A DNA stretch of 64,000 nucleotides from Symsagittifera roscoffensis (taxonomy: Eukaryota > Xenacoelomorpha > Acoela > Convolutidae). Each line of letters begins with the position of its first letter. Position 1 is the first letter of the stretch. A program made the translations under genes and the position numbers. Below the pieces are notes generated by a model. That model was not told where the DNA came from. It made no database searches and saw only the letters and a list, made by a program, of their open reading frames with translations. Of the stretch, positions 1-8,137 are shown one piece after another. Location of the stretch: positions 20,868,660-20,932,659 of the forward strand of contig NC_087069.1 of NCBI RefSeq assembly GCF_963678635.1, in the 5' to 3' direction.

Positions 1-1
1 A

Positions 2-211
2 CACGTAGATCCAAAGAGCTTGGTATTGGCCTTGACTCGACTTAGGGATTTTTTGGTTGAGAGAGGAGTGACCTCTCTCTCGTTGCCAGTATACGATCCT
101 AATAGGGGAAAGCTACATCCGAGAGAGTTGTACGCACTTGTACATGTGATATTTTCAGAGACTGACATAGAAGTTTACTTACATAAAAAATACTATCTGA
201 GCATATGCTGA
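2..211 (+). CDS. C-terminal part of a macrodomain-like protein (5' end outside the window)
   Basis: The frame is open from the first complete codon at base 2 to a TGA ending at 211, so this is the last 69 residues of a longer protein. The pattern is a helix (LALTRLRDFLVERG), a strand ending in Pro (VTSLSLPVYDPNRGKL), a second helix (HPRELYALVHVIF) and a final strand (TDIEVYLH). That order matches the C-terminal portion of macrodomains, which bind ADP-ribose, where 'SLSLPVY' would be the strand before the phosphate-binding loop. The usual Gly-rich loop is replaced by DPNRGKL, so binding is uncertain. The assignment rests on secondary-structure pattern and a few positions, not on a full domain. 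It may be the last gene of the same island or an unrelated neighbour. Confidence 0.4.
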   Translation, partial: HVDPKSLVLALTRLRDFLVERGVTSLSLPVYDPNRGKLHPRELYALVHVIFSETDIEVYLHKKYYLSIC

Positions 212-400
212 GAATTGCGCTCGGCGATAAGTGGTTTTTATTAAGTTATTCGATAAGAATTAGAGTCAAGTTTTAGGCTAGGTTAGGTTTTAGGTACAGT
301 ATTAGGGATTATGTTTTTATGTAATAGTATAGGTGTGTGATGTTTATGTGTTTATGTGTTACGTTATTGTTGTGATATGTTTTATGTTTGTGCCATAAAA

Positions 401-420
401 GACCTGGGGTACTCCAGGTC
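401..420 (+). other. Hairpin 1 (7-bp perfect stem)
   Basis: GACCTGG at 401-407 pairs exactly with CCAGGTC at 414-420 around a six-base loop; a G-T pair can extend the stem to eight pairs with a GTAC loop. It is the first of three inverted repeats within about 80 bases. Confidence 0.7.
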
Positions 421-434
421 ATCAAGGTGACAGC

Positions 435-481
435 GCACATTCGTGCTACTCTGACAAAGGTAAAGGTGGACGATCCACCTT
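435..481 (+). other. Hairpins 2 and 3 (4-bp and 8-bp stems)
   Basis: GCAC at 435-438 pairs with GTGC at 443-446 around ATTC. AAGGTGGA at 463-470 pairs perfectly with TCCACCTT at 474-481 around a three-base CGA loop. With the hairpin at 401-420 they form a compact structured block. Hammerhead core sequences were looked for and not seen. Confidence 0.65.
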
Positions 482-688
482 GGTGCTAAAATTTTAAATC
501 AGAATTGAAAAAAGAATTTCAATGGAGAGTTTTAAAGAATTGAATGATGTTGTATCCAAAAATGATGGTTCTAAGTCGCGACTTGTTTTTTTAGATCTTG
601 ATTGATCGAAAATTGTTTACTGAACACTGAATCAGACGAGACAGAAACGAATTACACGACACGACAACAAGAATCAAGACGATAAGAA

Positions 689-1288
689 ATGGGTGACACG
701 AACGAACTCATGGAATTTCTCTCAGCGAGTCTAGGAGCGACTCTAGACGAGATCTATCAGCGGCTGATCGATTGTGATTTCACACGAGAAGACCCGGGGT
801 TGGCGATGTTTGTGGTCGCGCTCCTTAATGCACTAGGACGAGAGGGTCGAGGGAATCGCCCTACGGAAGTCGTGTTGATGTTGGCCTTCGGTGAGTCCGG
901 GACCGCCGAGAGAGGCCGAAACCGATTGATGAGATGGAGGCGTGGAGAAATGTCTGGCCACGACCTGGCTCGTGAGCCAGGACTAGGTGAGCAGAGGGAC
1001 CACCGGCTAGGTGAGATGCCCTTACCAGTCCAACCGGCGCAGCCACTCATCGGAGCGAAAAGACAACGTGATGGGCCAGGCCCGTCACATTCGGTCGACT
1101 CTCCTACAGCTGCTCCTCCTTTGAAGAAAGTGAGGGTGAGTGAGATAGAGATCCAGACGTCGGAGACGATCGAGACGCTGGAAAAGAAGGAGAAGGATCA
1201 GAGCGAGCTGTGTGCCAAACTCCAGGAGTATAGGGCAATAGCTCGAGAAAGAGAAGAAGAAATACAAAGATCTTCAGGTGGCTTATAA
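689..1288 (+). CDS. 199-residue protein with coiled-coil tail, family unknown
   Basis: The frame starts at an ATG in reasonable context (AAGAAATGG). Residues about 1-65 look like a small helical domain (NELMEFLSASLGATLDEIYQ, then a hydrophobic helix around FVVALLNALG). Residues 70-140 are rich in Arg, Gly and Pro and probably disordered. From about residue 150 the sequence becomes Glu/Lys/Gln-rich with heptad-like spacing (EIEIQTSETIETLEKKEKDQ), a likely coiled coil for self-assembly. A helical small domain followed by a basic linker and a coiled coil recalls the ORF1 proteins of LINE-type elements, but nothing specific identifies it. The coding signal does not end cleanly here, because a neighbouring overlapping frame carries on a similar helical composition. 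No function can be assigned. Confidence 0.55.
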   Translation: MGDTNELMEFLSASLGATLDEIYQRLIDCDFTREDPGLAMFVVALLNALGREGRGNRPTEVVLMLAFGESGTAERGRNRLMRWRRGEMSGHDLAREPGLGEQRDHRLGEMPLPVQPAQPLIGAKRQRDGPGPSHSVDSPTAAPPLKKVRVSEIEIQTSETIETLEKKEKDQSELCAKLQEYRAIAREREEEIQRSSGGL

Positions 1289-1422
1289 GGAGGATGAAAT
1301 CAAACACCTGAAGGAGCTGTATATGGCGAAGGTGAGCCAAGTGTCACCGGAAGTCCTGGCGAGCATGAGATCCTCGGAGGGATCCAACGACACACGCCCC
1401 GGGACAACAGCTCAGGAGCTGT

Positions 1423-2865
1423 GTGTATCGAGAGAGCCCGAGGCTCCTCAGCAGACACGACTGTCTGCTTCTAGTCAAAGGTTCACGATACCAGACCCTT
1501 CTGACACTTACCTCGCCCCCTCAGTTCCAAGAATCGTTTAACCAAGTGGCCAGAGCGACAATGGAGGAGATCAACCGGACCACTGGACGGACATTGGGTA
1601 GGATCGTTCCTTCCCAGCGTCGTGATCAGTCATCTAATAGCTCGGAGCGAGCACCCCACACGATAGTGCCCTCGGGGACTGCGCATGGCAGAACCTATCA
1701 AAAGTCCCGCGTGGTAGATATTAGGAAGAATCTGATGACACGGCACCAGTTCACGCAAGTAGCTGCGGAGCATCCTCGAGCCTGCCTGAATGACAAGAGC
1801 TGGAACCCCGCTACGAGCGACCAGGTAATTCCCCCAGGGAGTCGCCACCTGATCATAGGAGACAGTTTGGTGAGGGATCTGAATGAGATCTTTGTCTATG
1901 GTCAGACAACCACTTTGTCCTTTGGAGGAGCTTCAGTGGCTCAGGTCATCAAGATGATGGAATTCCAAAGCGATGATCACCTGGATACGCTGGTGATAAT
2001 GCTAGGAACTAACGACGTCTCGAGAGCCCCAGTGACTCCCGAGTGCAAGTGGGAGCCTCTGCTGGTATGCCTCCTGAATGAACTGAAGGAGAAGTACAGG
2101 CCCAGGTTTGTGGTGCTGTGCACGATACCACAAAACCCGCTGATGGGCACCACAGTGACAGATTTCATGAATGGCAACGTGACACGGTGGAACGAAATGA
2201 TCTGTAATCTGGTGAGAAGCAACCCTGGCGAGTTGCGACTTCTGGATCTCGAAAACACGCTGCGCATGATTGATCACATTGCGCTTACCAGAGATGGGAT
2301 ACATTTCAACACCCAACGAGGGAGATACTGGATGAATGATGTATTTCAGACGCAATTGAGGGAAATGGAGCAGGAATCGAGGGCGAGCAGTTCTCTGGCT
2401 CGGACCAGCTCAACGACCGGAGGAAGTAGAATAAGGGCAAGCGTGCCCGAATCCCTCGTCAACCGCCTTGGGCCCTTGGCGATGGAGACGGCTGTAGCCG
2501 CACCCACAGCTCCGAGCTCAAACGTGAGAGAGAGGCTAGGGACTGCTCCTCCTCCCAGAACACAACCGCTTGAAAGCCGACTCGGCAGATCAGTGGTTCA
2601 GAACAGAAGTAACTCCCAGACCGTGTCTAGGAGGAACGATCCGCCCGCCACGGCAAACCCTGCTCCAGCAGCAAGATCGTCTACGAGCGCCGTGCCTGCG
2701 GAAGGAGTTGAACCAGGCAGCCTGCTGCTTTGGAATCGATCAGACCCTAGTCATTGGGGACAGTATAAGACGGACATGTCCACGAAGCTGAACATGAATA
2801 CCCTGACGTGTCGAGAGGACGCGGTGAGAATGATTGGCGGATACCAGGCGTGGATTGGCTTCTAG
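1423..2865 (+). CDS. SGNH/GDSL-hydrolase-domain protein
   Basis: The open frame spans 480 codons. The SGNH signature blocks are all present and in order: block I LIIGDSLVRDL with GDS at residues 146-148, block II around SFGGASV with Gly168-Gly169, block III LVIMLGTNDV with GTND at 195-198, and block V DGIH at 291-294. The catalytic set Ser148, Gly168 or Gly169, Asn197 and Asp291/His294 is therefore intact. Such enzymes hydrolyse esters of lipids, acyl groups or acetylated sugars; the substrate here is unknown. Residues 1-125 and about 310-450 are Ser/Arg/Pro-rich and likely disordered. No signal peptide is visible. The 3' end overlaps the start of the next frame. CR1-type LINEs carry an esterase of this fold in ORF1, so an ORF1-like role is one option. 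The frame's first residues may not belong to the mature protein. Confidence 0.75.
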   Translation: MYRESPRLLSRHDCLLLVKGSRYQTLLTLTSPPQFQESFNQVARATMEEINRTTGRTLGRIVPSQRRDQSSNSSERAPHTIVPSGTAHGRTYQKSRVVDIRKNLMTRHQFTQVAAEHPRACLNDKSWNPATSDQVIPPGSRHLIIGDSLVRDLNEIFVYGQTTTLSFGGASVAQVIKMMEFQSDDHLDTLVIMLGTNDVSRAPVTPECKWEPLLVCLLNELKEKYRPRFVVLCTIPQNPLMGTTVTDFMNGNVTRWNEMICNLVRSNPGELRLLDLENTLRMIDHIALTRDGIHFNTQRGRYWMNDVFQTQLREMEQESRASSSLARTSSTTGGSRIRASVPESLVNRLGPLAMETAVAAPTAPSSNVRERLGTAPPPRTQPLESRLGRSVVQNRSNSQTVSRRNDPPATANPAPAARSSTSAVPAEGVEPGSLLLWNRSDPSHWGQYKTDMSTKLNMNTLTCREDAVRMIGGYQAWIGF

Positions 2866-5800
2866 CAGAGCAGGAGCAGTTCAGCTCTGCGACTACGCTC
2901 CGACATGCAGACTTGAACGGGTTGCCTCAGGACAATACCTTTGGACCCTTGAACACGCGGTCCCTTACAGACGTTCGACAGAGAGCCCGGGAATTGACGC
3001 CACCTGCTGGAAGGGGCAAGTTTCAGGCAGAAAATAAGCCCAATAACAAGCATCATAAGATGTACAGGCAGTTCGCTAAACCACCCGGTCAGACGCCTGG
3101 CGAATATTCAAGGGACTACCCCCGAACGACTACGGTAGAGGGAGATGAACAGAGATATGGGAAACTGAAGGCCCCAATAGGCAATGGCCTGTTCGCTGCT
3201 TACGATCCCTTAGAGATGAAAGCTGCGAAGTATCTGATCGTGGCCAGTTCCGATTATCTCTATACTCCCCGTTCTCTCTTTTGGCCCGACGTGATCTTTT
3301 TGACGGCACCTAAATTGGACTGGGGACAAGCAATCGGCATGATGATAAGTGTGCGAAGGGTGGTCAGTATGGAGCCGCAGGTCATAGTGGTTGCAGGCTC
3401 AAATGATCATCTGCAAAGCAGGGGCTTATTGTCACGTCTGACGGATGGGTCGATCCCGAGTAACGAGGTCATAGGGGAGGCGATAATGACACTGCTCTCG
3501 GCGATGGCTGAGGTAGAGGCAGCAGCAAGACAACGCTTCACCATGAATGTGGTGAAGGTGATCTTTGTATTGTCACCAGGGTACGCTGCATTACCAGAAC
3601 CCCTCCAATTTGTATATACAATGGTCACAACAATAGCAGAGGGGAGGTTCAATGTGATAATTCCTGCCCCAAACAGAGTAGTGGACCCGGACAATTACTA
3701 CCCGTCCCGATCTGAGCTTCCCGTCGTTTGGGCTGACATTTCGAATGCCATACAGGGGTTCAGAGATTGTAGCACAACTCGGTTGGTGCTAGATGAAGTT
3801 CTGGGGTTGGAGCTGTCCAACTTTGCCAGATTGCTGAAACTAAGACCAGGGGTGGATGACGATCATCTGTTAGTACAACAGGTGGCTGATGATCTCTGGT
3901 TCAGACAGATGGATCAGGCCAAGAATGAGCAGGGCATGACAGTCAGGAAGAACATGACAGCAGCCGAAGAAGATCTCATGGCAATGGCTTTGCGCACGAA
4001 GCCGCACAACAACATATGGTTGTACTTGTCACAAAGGCTGTGCACCTTGGGTGAGGACGCGTTCGAGCACGCGCCGGCAGTGATAAAGGAGATACACGTG
4101 TACCTGAAAGACCTGTTTGATGCCCGGGAGTTAACTGGGGGCATGATGTTGAAACTAATGCAGGACGTAAACACGATGTCACTGGACAAGTTCCAAGCTG
4201 ACGTGCTAGCCACGAGGGCACAGTACGAACGATCGGATGCTATCTTGGGAGGAATGGGAGTGGGATGGACGCCATCCTTCCTATCGACGTGCTATCCTAG
4301 GGCATCCCGGAACTTGATTGCGAGTTTTGTCAGAGACATCAGGAAGTTATCGATTGGCCTGGTATTAGCCTTGTACGTGACATTTGGTCACGAAAATTTC
4401 GTGAAGGGGCCGGCGAATCTCTTCACCCAAGCGTTAGCCGATTTGAGATTGGATGGATTCCTGACTCTGATTGCTATGACCTACGGTCGACTGGGTGATT
4501 TGCTTGTGCTGTTACGTTACCCTGAACAACTACAGGGACCGAGTCGTGAGTTCAATGCACAGTTGGAAACCGCCTCGCTCAAGAAGATGAAAGACTGGAG
4601 GACTCTCCTGCTTCAATACTTCTTACAACAGAACAAAAGCGTCACGGGAGAAGACAAGGTGGCGACGAATGCGGGCGAGAGTAAGCAGTATTGTGGGATG
4701 CCCTTACTGACGGACTTAGCTGTCATGATGCGGATTGATCCGTTGGCTCTGGTCCACGGACTGAGGGAATTCGTCACAGTGGTGTATGGACCGGTGATGT
4801 CTTTTGCGTTCCCGGATGTACAAGTTAAGGCGTACAGGAATTCGGTGTTGTACGTCAACCTGGTCTCAGTCGTGGACTGTTCCGTGCTGAACTGGGTAGA
4901 ACAGAGTGAGTTGAGAGGGCTGACCAGTGACGATAGGCTGTTCGGAAGAATAGCGGAGCCAGGTTGGATGTTGATGGATTTCAACAACCACTTCAAATGC
5001 CGAATGGGCCGTGAGGAACTTTCTCATATCCAGTTCAACCCGAAGCTTTGGAACTTAAGATCAGTAGTAAAGGATACGGGAGCGGCTATGGGAGTGCCAC
5101 TCTTACCAGAGGCCTATGCACACGCCAAAGAGAACCAGCAAGCGTGGCTATCTGGGTCCAGGCCGCTGCCGGATCAATGCCCTCGATATCCACCGATAAG
5201 GAGGATGTTGTTGGGAGTCACATCTCCCATCATTGCCCCTCGCATCGGAGCAGCTCGTGATGCAGAAAAGAGAATGTTGAAGTGGAGTGAAGGGATGGAG
5301 CCGCGCTTCATCGGCTGGAATGTGGCAGCCGCGCACACATTCGACTTCTCATTTTCTGATGCTTGGAGTAGGAAGAAGATCAAGGCACTACCTTCCAGGA
5401 GACCAGAGGTCTCGGCCGAAATGTGGAACGAAGTGTTTTCTCCCACGGATGACTTATCAAGACTGAAGTGGTCAGGAGAAGTGAAGGTAGTGATGATGGA
5501 AGTGGCAAAGGAGAGCAGAGGGGGCTCATATATAACGATAGAGGACCTAGCACCACATGGCGAGGAATCTGTAGAATTCCTGGTGAATGATGAGTTGTTT
5601 TATCATGCAGGAGACATGACCGTCCCGGCTCGGCCGGACTCGGGCACTGAATCACGACAAGGACCTTCAGGACCCAGGCCGAAACCTGATGCAGGTGATG
5701 ATGATTTGGTGGATCATGACGACAACGATACCCAGGGAAAGACGGGAAAACCGGGTGAGACGGATCTGGGAGCGTTAGAGAGAGACTTGCTAGAATACCG

Positions 5801-7928
5801 GTTTAGTGAAGACGACGATGGGGAAGTCGATGGGAGTCTATTGCTAATGACGCCATCGTCTTTCATGTCCCCTACAAAGGAGGCGTCGGCCAATTTATCC
5901 CCGATAGACCCAATAAGCCAGGCGAGAGAGTGCCAAAGCAGGGATCCGCAGAGATTGCTCCATGAGTCACCAAGGAGGAGAAAAATCGAAGAATCAATGA
6001 GGGTATCCTTCCTGAGCACGTTGCCGGAAGAGGAATGGGAGAGATATCAGAGTGAGCTAGAAGGCAAGACAGGGACAACCTGGAGCCGAGTGAATTTCAT
6101 GGAAAGATCATGGGACGTGATAAGGCGATATGGGACGCAGTCCATAATGAAGGTGGGGTTGAACCAACCCATCATGCGTGAGGACCTGGAGAAAATAGTG
6201 AACTCCATGGAGTCGGATGTTCTGACCGAGTCAGTAACAGAAGACAGTGCCGATGATCAGCAGGTTGCAAAGAAATTACCTGTTAGACGAGCCAGGAAGG
6301 GGCTGAAGCGACTAAAAGGGAAGACAGGAAGTCGAGCCATGAACCCGAGAGTGGTGAAGTCGAGAGCCAACGCAGTGGTGACCTCTTTAACGATCGCAGG
6401 TCGTTCAGGCGAGAGCGGGCAAGGAGATAGTGCAACGCTGACAGGGGGAGAAAAAGAGAATCTGATACCCCCTATGCTCTTGGCTGGTCTGACCACGACT
6501 GCCGTAAGATCAAAGAAAACAGCACGAACCCTGGCAGACACTAAATTAGAGATGGAGATCATCAGTCAATGTGGATCTGGAGGACTTGAAGAATACAGGC
6601 CCTCGCGGACCAACATAGCCAAGTTGAAGCTGGAAGGACAACTCGACGTGGTCGAGTACAGTCGAGTTACTGTGCCAGAATCAGTCCACATGGGAGATCC
6701 AGCAGGAGGTTATGTAGAAATGTTGAAAGCGAGAAACTCCGCGAGAGGGTACTTGATGGCTTGGAGCGAGAAGCGAGCCATGCAGGAACATCTGAAAGAG
6801 CTCACGGAAAATTCGAACTTAAATCGAAAAGAATACGGCACGGTAATGTCCTCTGAAGCGAACGAAGTCGGATTGGAAAAATTGCTAGAAATCTCCTGGA
6901 GGGCGGCCCTCCGGAGATACTTCGACGAGGCGATGCATGCACCTGCTACAGTGGCGGCATACCTGGCTCATCCTTGCGTGAGAACTGATCTGCAAGTATG
7001 GTTGGCTTGGTGCTTGATGGGCATCAAGAGAGCGGAGTATGAAGCCAGGAATGATTCGAAATCACGGGAACAGGAACTGGAGTTGATGGAAGCTCTGCGA
7101 GCGTTGATTTCGGAAGACGATTCTGCGATAGCATGGGCTAAGCGTAAGGATGCCCTTTGCTTTGTCAGGTTCGTGGTGGATCGTATCCCCACTCCTGTTT
7201 TGGGAGAATGCATAAAGATCATTCGGCAAAAGGGAGTTGATTGTGAAAGGAACTTCCTTAGGGCACTCCTGGAACTATATCAGGACATGCCATTTACTGT
7301 GCCAAGCAAGGAGTCGAATGATATAGAAAGCTATCGCAAGTTGGAAGAGGTGAGAAGATATTCCAACAAAGAATTGAAAGTGAGCCGGGAGTTGATTGAA
7401 GCGGTCAGAGGACAAAAAGAGTTTGCAACACTAGGGAAACTGAAGTCATTCCAATACGTGTCTGGTATACCGGGGATGGCGTATAATCCCTTCGTGAATG
7501 AAGAAACCAGGGAAGCGTACTTCGACTATGAGCAAGTCATAGTACTCAATTTCTGGGTTGAACGTATTAAAGAAACTGGGATGCTGATGGTGGAACAACC
7601 CAAGCTGGGAATTATTTTGGAAGAACGAGTGGTCGAACCCTCGGTTCCCGAGCTAAAGGGGCAAGTGAGTTTTGATTGTGGTTCTTGGGACGGTCCCTTG
7701 AAAACCAGTCTAGTGACGATGTGGGAACTCATGAAGCCTTCTTGGTGCCCTCATCCTAATGCCGGTTTAATCTGGGACATGACGGCGGATATCACGTTAG
7801 ACCTAGATGATGACGCGAGTTTACATGATCTGGCCATGATACATCATCTGCTGGCCATGAGATTGACGAAGCGAAGAGCAACCCATCCACGGAGCTGTCC
7901 GAGGAAGGTCCATCGAGTAATTGGTTGA
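2808..7928 (+). CDS. Giant 1,706-residue protein of unknown family with an SGNH-like N-terminal block
   Basis: The longest frame in the window. It opens at a GTG at 2808; the first in-frame ATG is at 3060 and would give about 1,622 residues. Near the N-terminus, YLIVASSD (residues 142-149) and VIVVAGSND (192-200) mimic blocks I and III of SGNH hydrolases, but the nucleophile motif GDS is replaced by SSD and I see no clear Asp-x-x-His, so this copy is probably non-catalytic. Residues about 330-900 are a long, mixed helical region without recognised motifs. Residues about 940-1015 are strongly acidic (GDDDLVDHDDND), and a basic patch follows at about 1155-1190 (RRARKGLKRLKG) that could bind nucleic acid or act as a nuclear signal. 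Residues 1300-1700 again look globular. No polymerase, helicase or nuclease motif was recognised. Its size suggests a scaffold or structural role, which is inference. Confidence 0.7.
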   Translation: MSRGRGENDWRIPGVDWLLAEQEQFSSATTLRHADLNGLPQDNTFGPLNTRSLTDVRQRARELTPPAGRGKFQAENKPNNKHHKMYRQFAKPPGQTPGEYSRDYPRTTTVEGDEQRYGKLKAPIGNGLFAAYDPLEMKAAKYLIVASSDYLYTPRSLFWPDVIFLTAPKLDWGQAIGMMISVRRVVSMEPQVIVVAGSNDHLQSRGLLSRLTDGSIPSNEVIGEAIMTLLSAMAEVEAAARQRFTMNVVKVIFVLSPGYAALPEPLQFVYTMVTTIAEGRFNVIIPAPNRVVDPDNYYPSRSELPVVWADISNAIQGFRDCSTTRLVLDEVLGLELSNFARLLKLRPGVDDDHLLVQQVADDLWFRQMDQAKNEQGMTVRKNMTAAEEDLMAMALRTKPHNNIWLYLSQRLCTLGEDAFEHAPAVIKEIHVYLKDLFDARELTGGMMLKLMQDVNTMSLDKFQADVLATRAQYERSDAILGGMGVGWTPSFLSTCYPRASRNLIASFVRDIRKLSIGLVLALYVTFGHENFVKGPANLFTQALADLRLDGFLTLIAMTYGRLGDLLVLLRYPEQLQGPSREFNAQLETASLKKMKDWRTLLLQYFLQQNKSVTGEDKVATNAGESKQYCGMPLLTDLAVMMRIDPLALVHGLREFVTVVYGPVMSFAFPDVQVKAYRNSVLYVNLVSVVDCSVLNWVEQSELRGLTSDDRLFGRIAEPGWMLMDFNNHFKCRMGREELSHIQFNPKLWNLRSVVKDTGAAMGVPLLPEAYAHAKENQQAWLSGSRPLPDQCPRYPPIRRMLLGVTSPIIAPRIGAARDAEKRMLKWSEGMEPRFIGWNVAAAHTFDFSFSDAWSRKKIKALPSRRPEVSAEMWNEVFSPTDDLSRLKWSGEVKVVMMEVAKESRGGSYITIEDLAPHGEESVEFLVNDELFYHAGDMTVPARPDSGTESRQGPSGPRPKPDAGDDDLVDHDDNDTQGKTGKPGETDLGALERDLLEYRFSEDDDGEVDGSLLLMTPSSFMSPTKEASANLSPIDPISQARECQSRDPQRLLHESPRRRKIEESMRVSFLSTLPEEEWERYQSELEGKTGTTWSRVNFMERSWDVIRRYGTQSIMKVGLNQPIMREDLEKIVNSMESDVLTESVTEDSADDQQVAKKLPVRRARKGLKRLKGKTGSRAMNPRVVKSRANAVVTSLTIAGRSGESGQGDSATLTGGEKENLIPPMLLAGLTTTAVRSKKTARTLADTKLEMEIISQCGSGGLEEYRPSRTNIAKLKLEGQLDVVEYSRVTVPESVHMGDPAGGYVEMLKARNSARGYLMAWSEKRAMQEHLKELTENSNLNRKEYGTVMSSEANEVGLEKLLEISWRAALRRYFDEAMHAPATVAAYLAHPCVRTDLQVWLAWCLMGIKRAEYEARNDSKSREQELELMEALRALISEDDSAIAWAKRKDALCFVRFVVDRIPTPVLGECIKIIRQKGVDCERNFLRALLELYQDMPFTVPSKESNDIESYRKLEEVRRYSNKELKVSRELIEAVRGQKEFATLGKLKSFQYVSGIPGMAYNPFVNEETREAYFDYEQVIVLNFWVERIKETGMLMVEQPKLGIILEERVVEPSVPELKGQVSFDCGSWDGPLKTSLVTMWELMKPSWCPHPNAGLIWDMTADITLDLDDDASLHDLAMIHHLLAMRLTKRRATHPRSCPRKVHRVIG

Positions 7929-8134
7929 AGCAAGGCACATGCTTGGCTCAACACAGTGGGATGGAAGGACATGTTTGTAACCTGGGACACTGCCTGGTTA
8001 CGCTGAGCGAGCAGCATCGGCAACTGGCACGATTGTACGGAAGACTGAGCATGTCGGATAAAAGTGGTATGGAGTTGGTCGTGGACTGTCATGGGGTGAC
8101 GGACGTAAATTTGATCACAGCCTTGGGATTTTGA
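7925..8134 (+). CDS. Possible small frame between the giant gene and the last gene
   Basis: A 69-codon open stretch, with a first ATG at 7961, lies between the two large frames. It contains a readable segment near its end (MELVVDCHGVTDVNLITALG) with alternating hydrophobic residues, and it shares the reading frame of the following gene. It may be a short protein, a leader to the next frame or a chance opening. No family is recognised. Confidence 0.3.
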   Translation: MKQGTCLAQHSGMEGHVCNLGHCLVTLSEQHRQLARLYGRLSMSDKSGMELVVDCHGVTDVNLITALGF

Positions 8135-8137
8135 AGC

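Larger units (their letters stand above)
212..688 (+). other. Non-coding leader between the partial gene and the first complete frame
   Basis: No credible coding frame lies here. The first part (212-400) is rich in T and G with repeated TTTATGT and AGGTTAGG-like stretches. The second part (401-481) packs three inverted repeats, described separately. The last part is A-rich, and the ATG at 689 follows AAGAA, a fair eukaryotic start context. It may serve as the 3' tail of the left-edge gene and as promoter or 5' leader for the next one. Confidence 0.5.

Noticed and set aside
273-278. TTAGGC, the nematode telomere word
   Set aside because: Only one exact unit with degenerate neighbours is present; this is no telomere array.
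2808-7928. Reverse transcriptase or RNA polymerase in the giant frame
   Set aside because: No YxDD-like or GDD-like catalytic motif in a suitable hydrophobic context was found; the DDD runs lie in acidic, disordered sequence.
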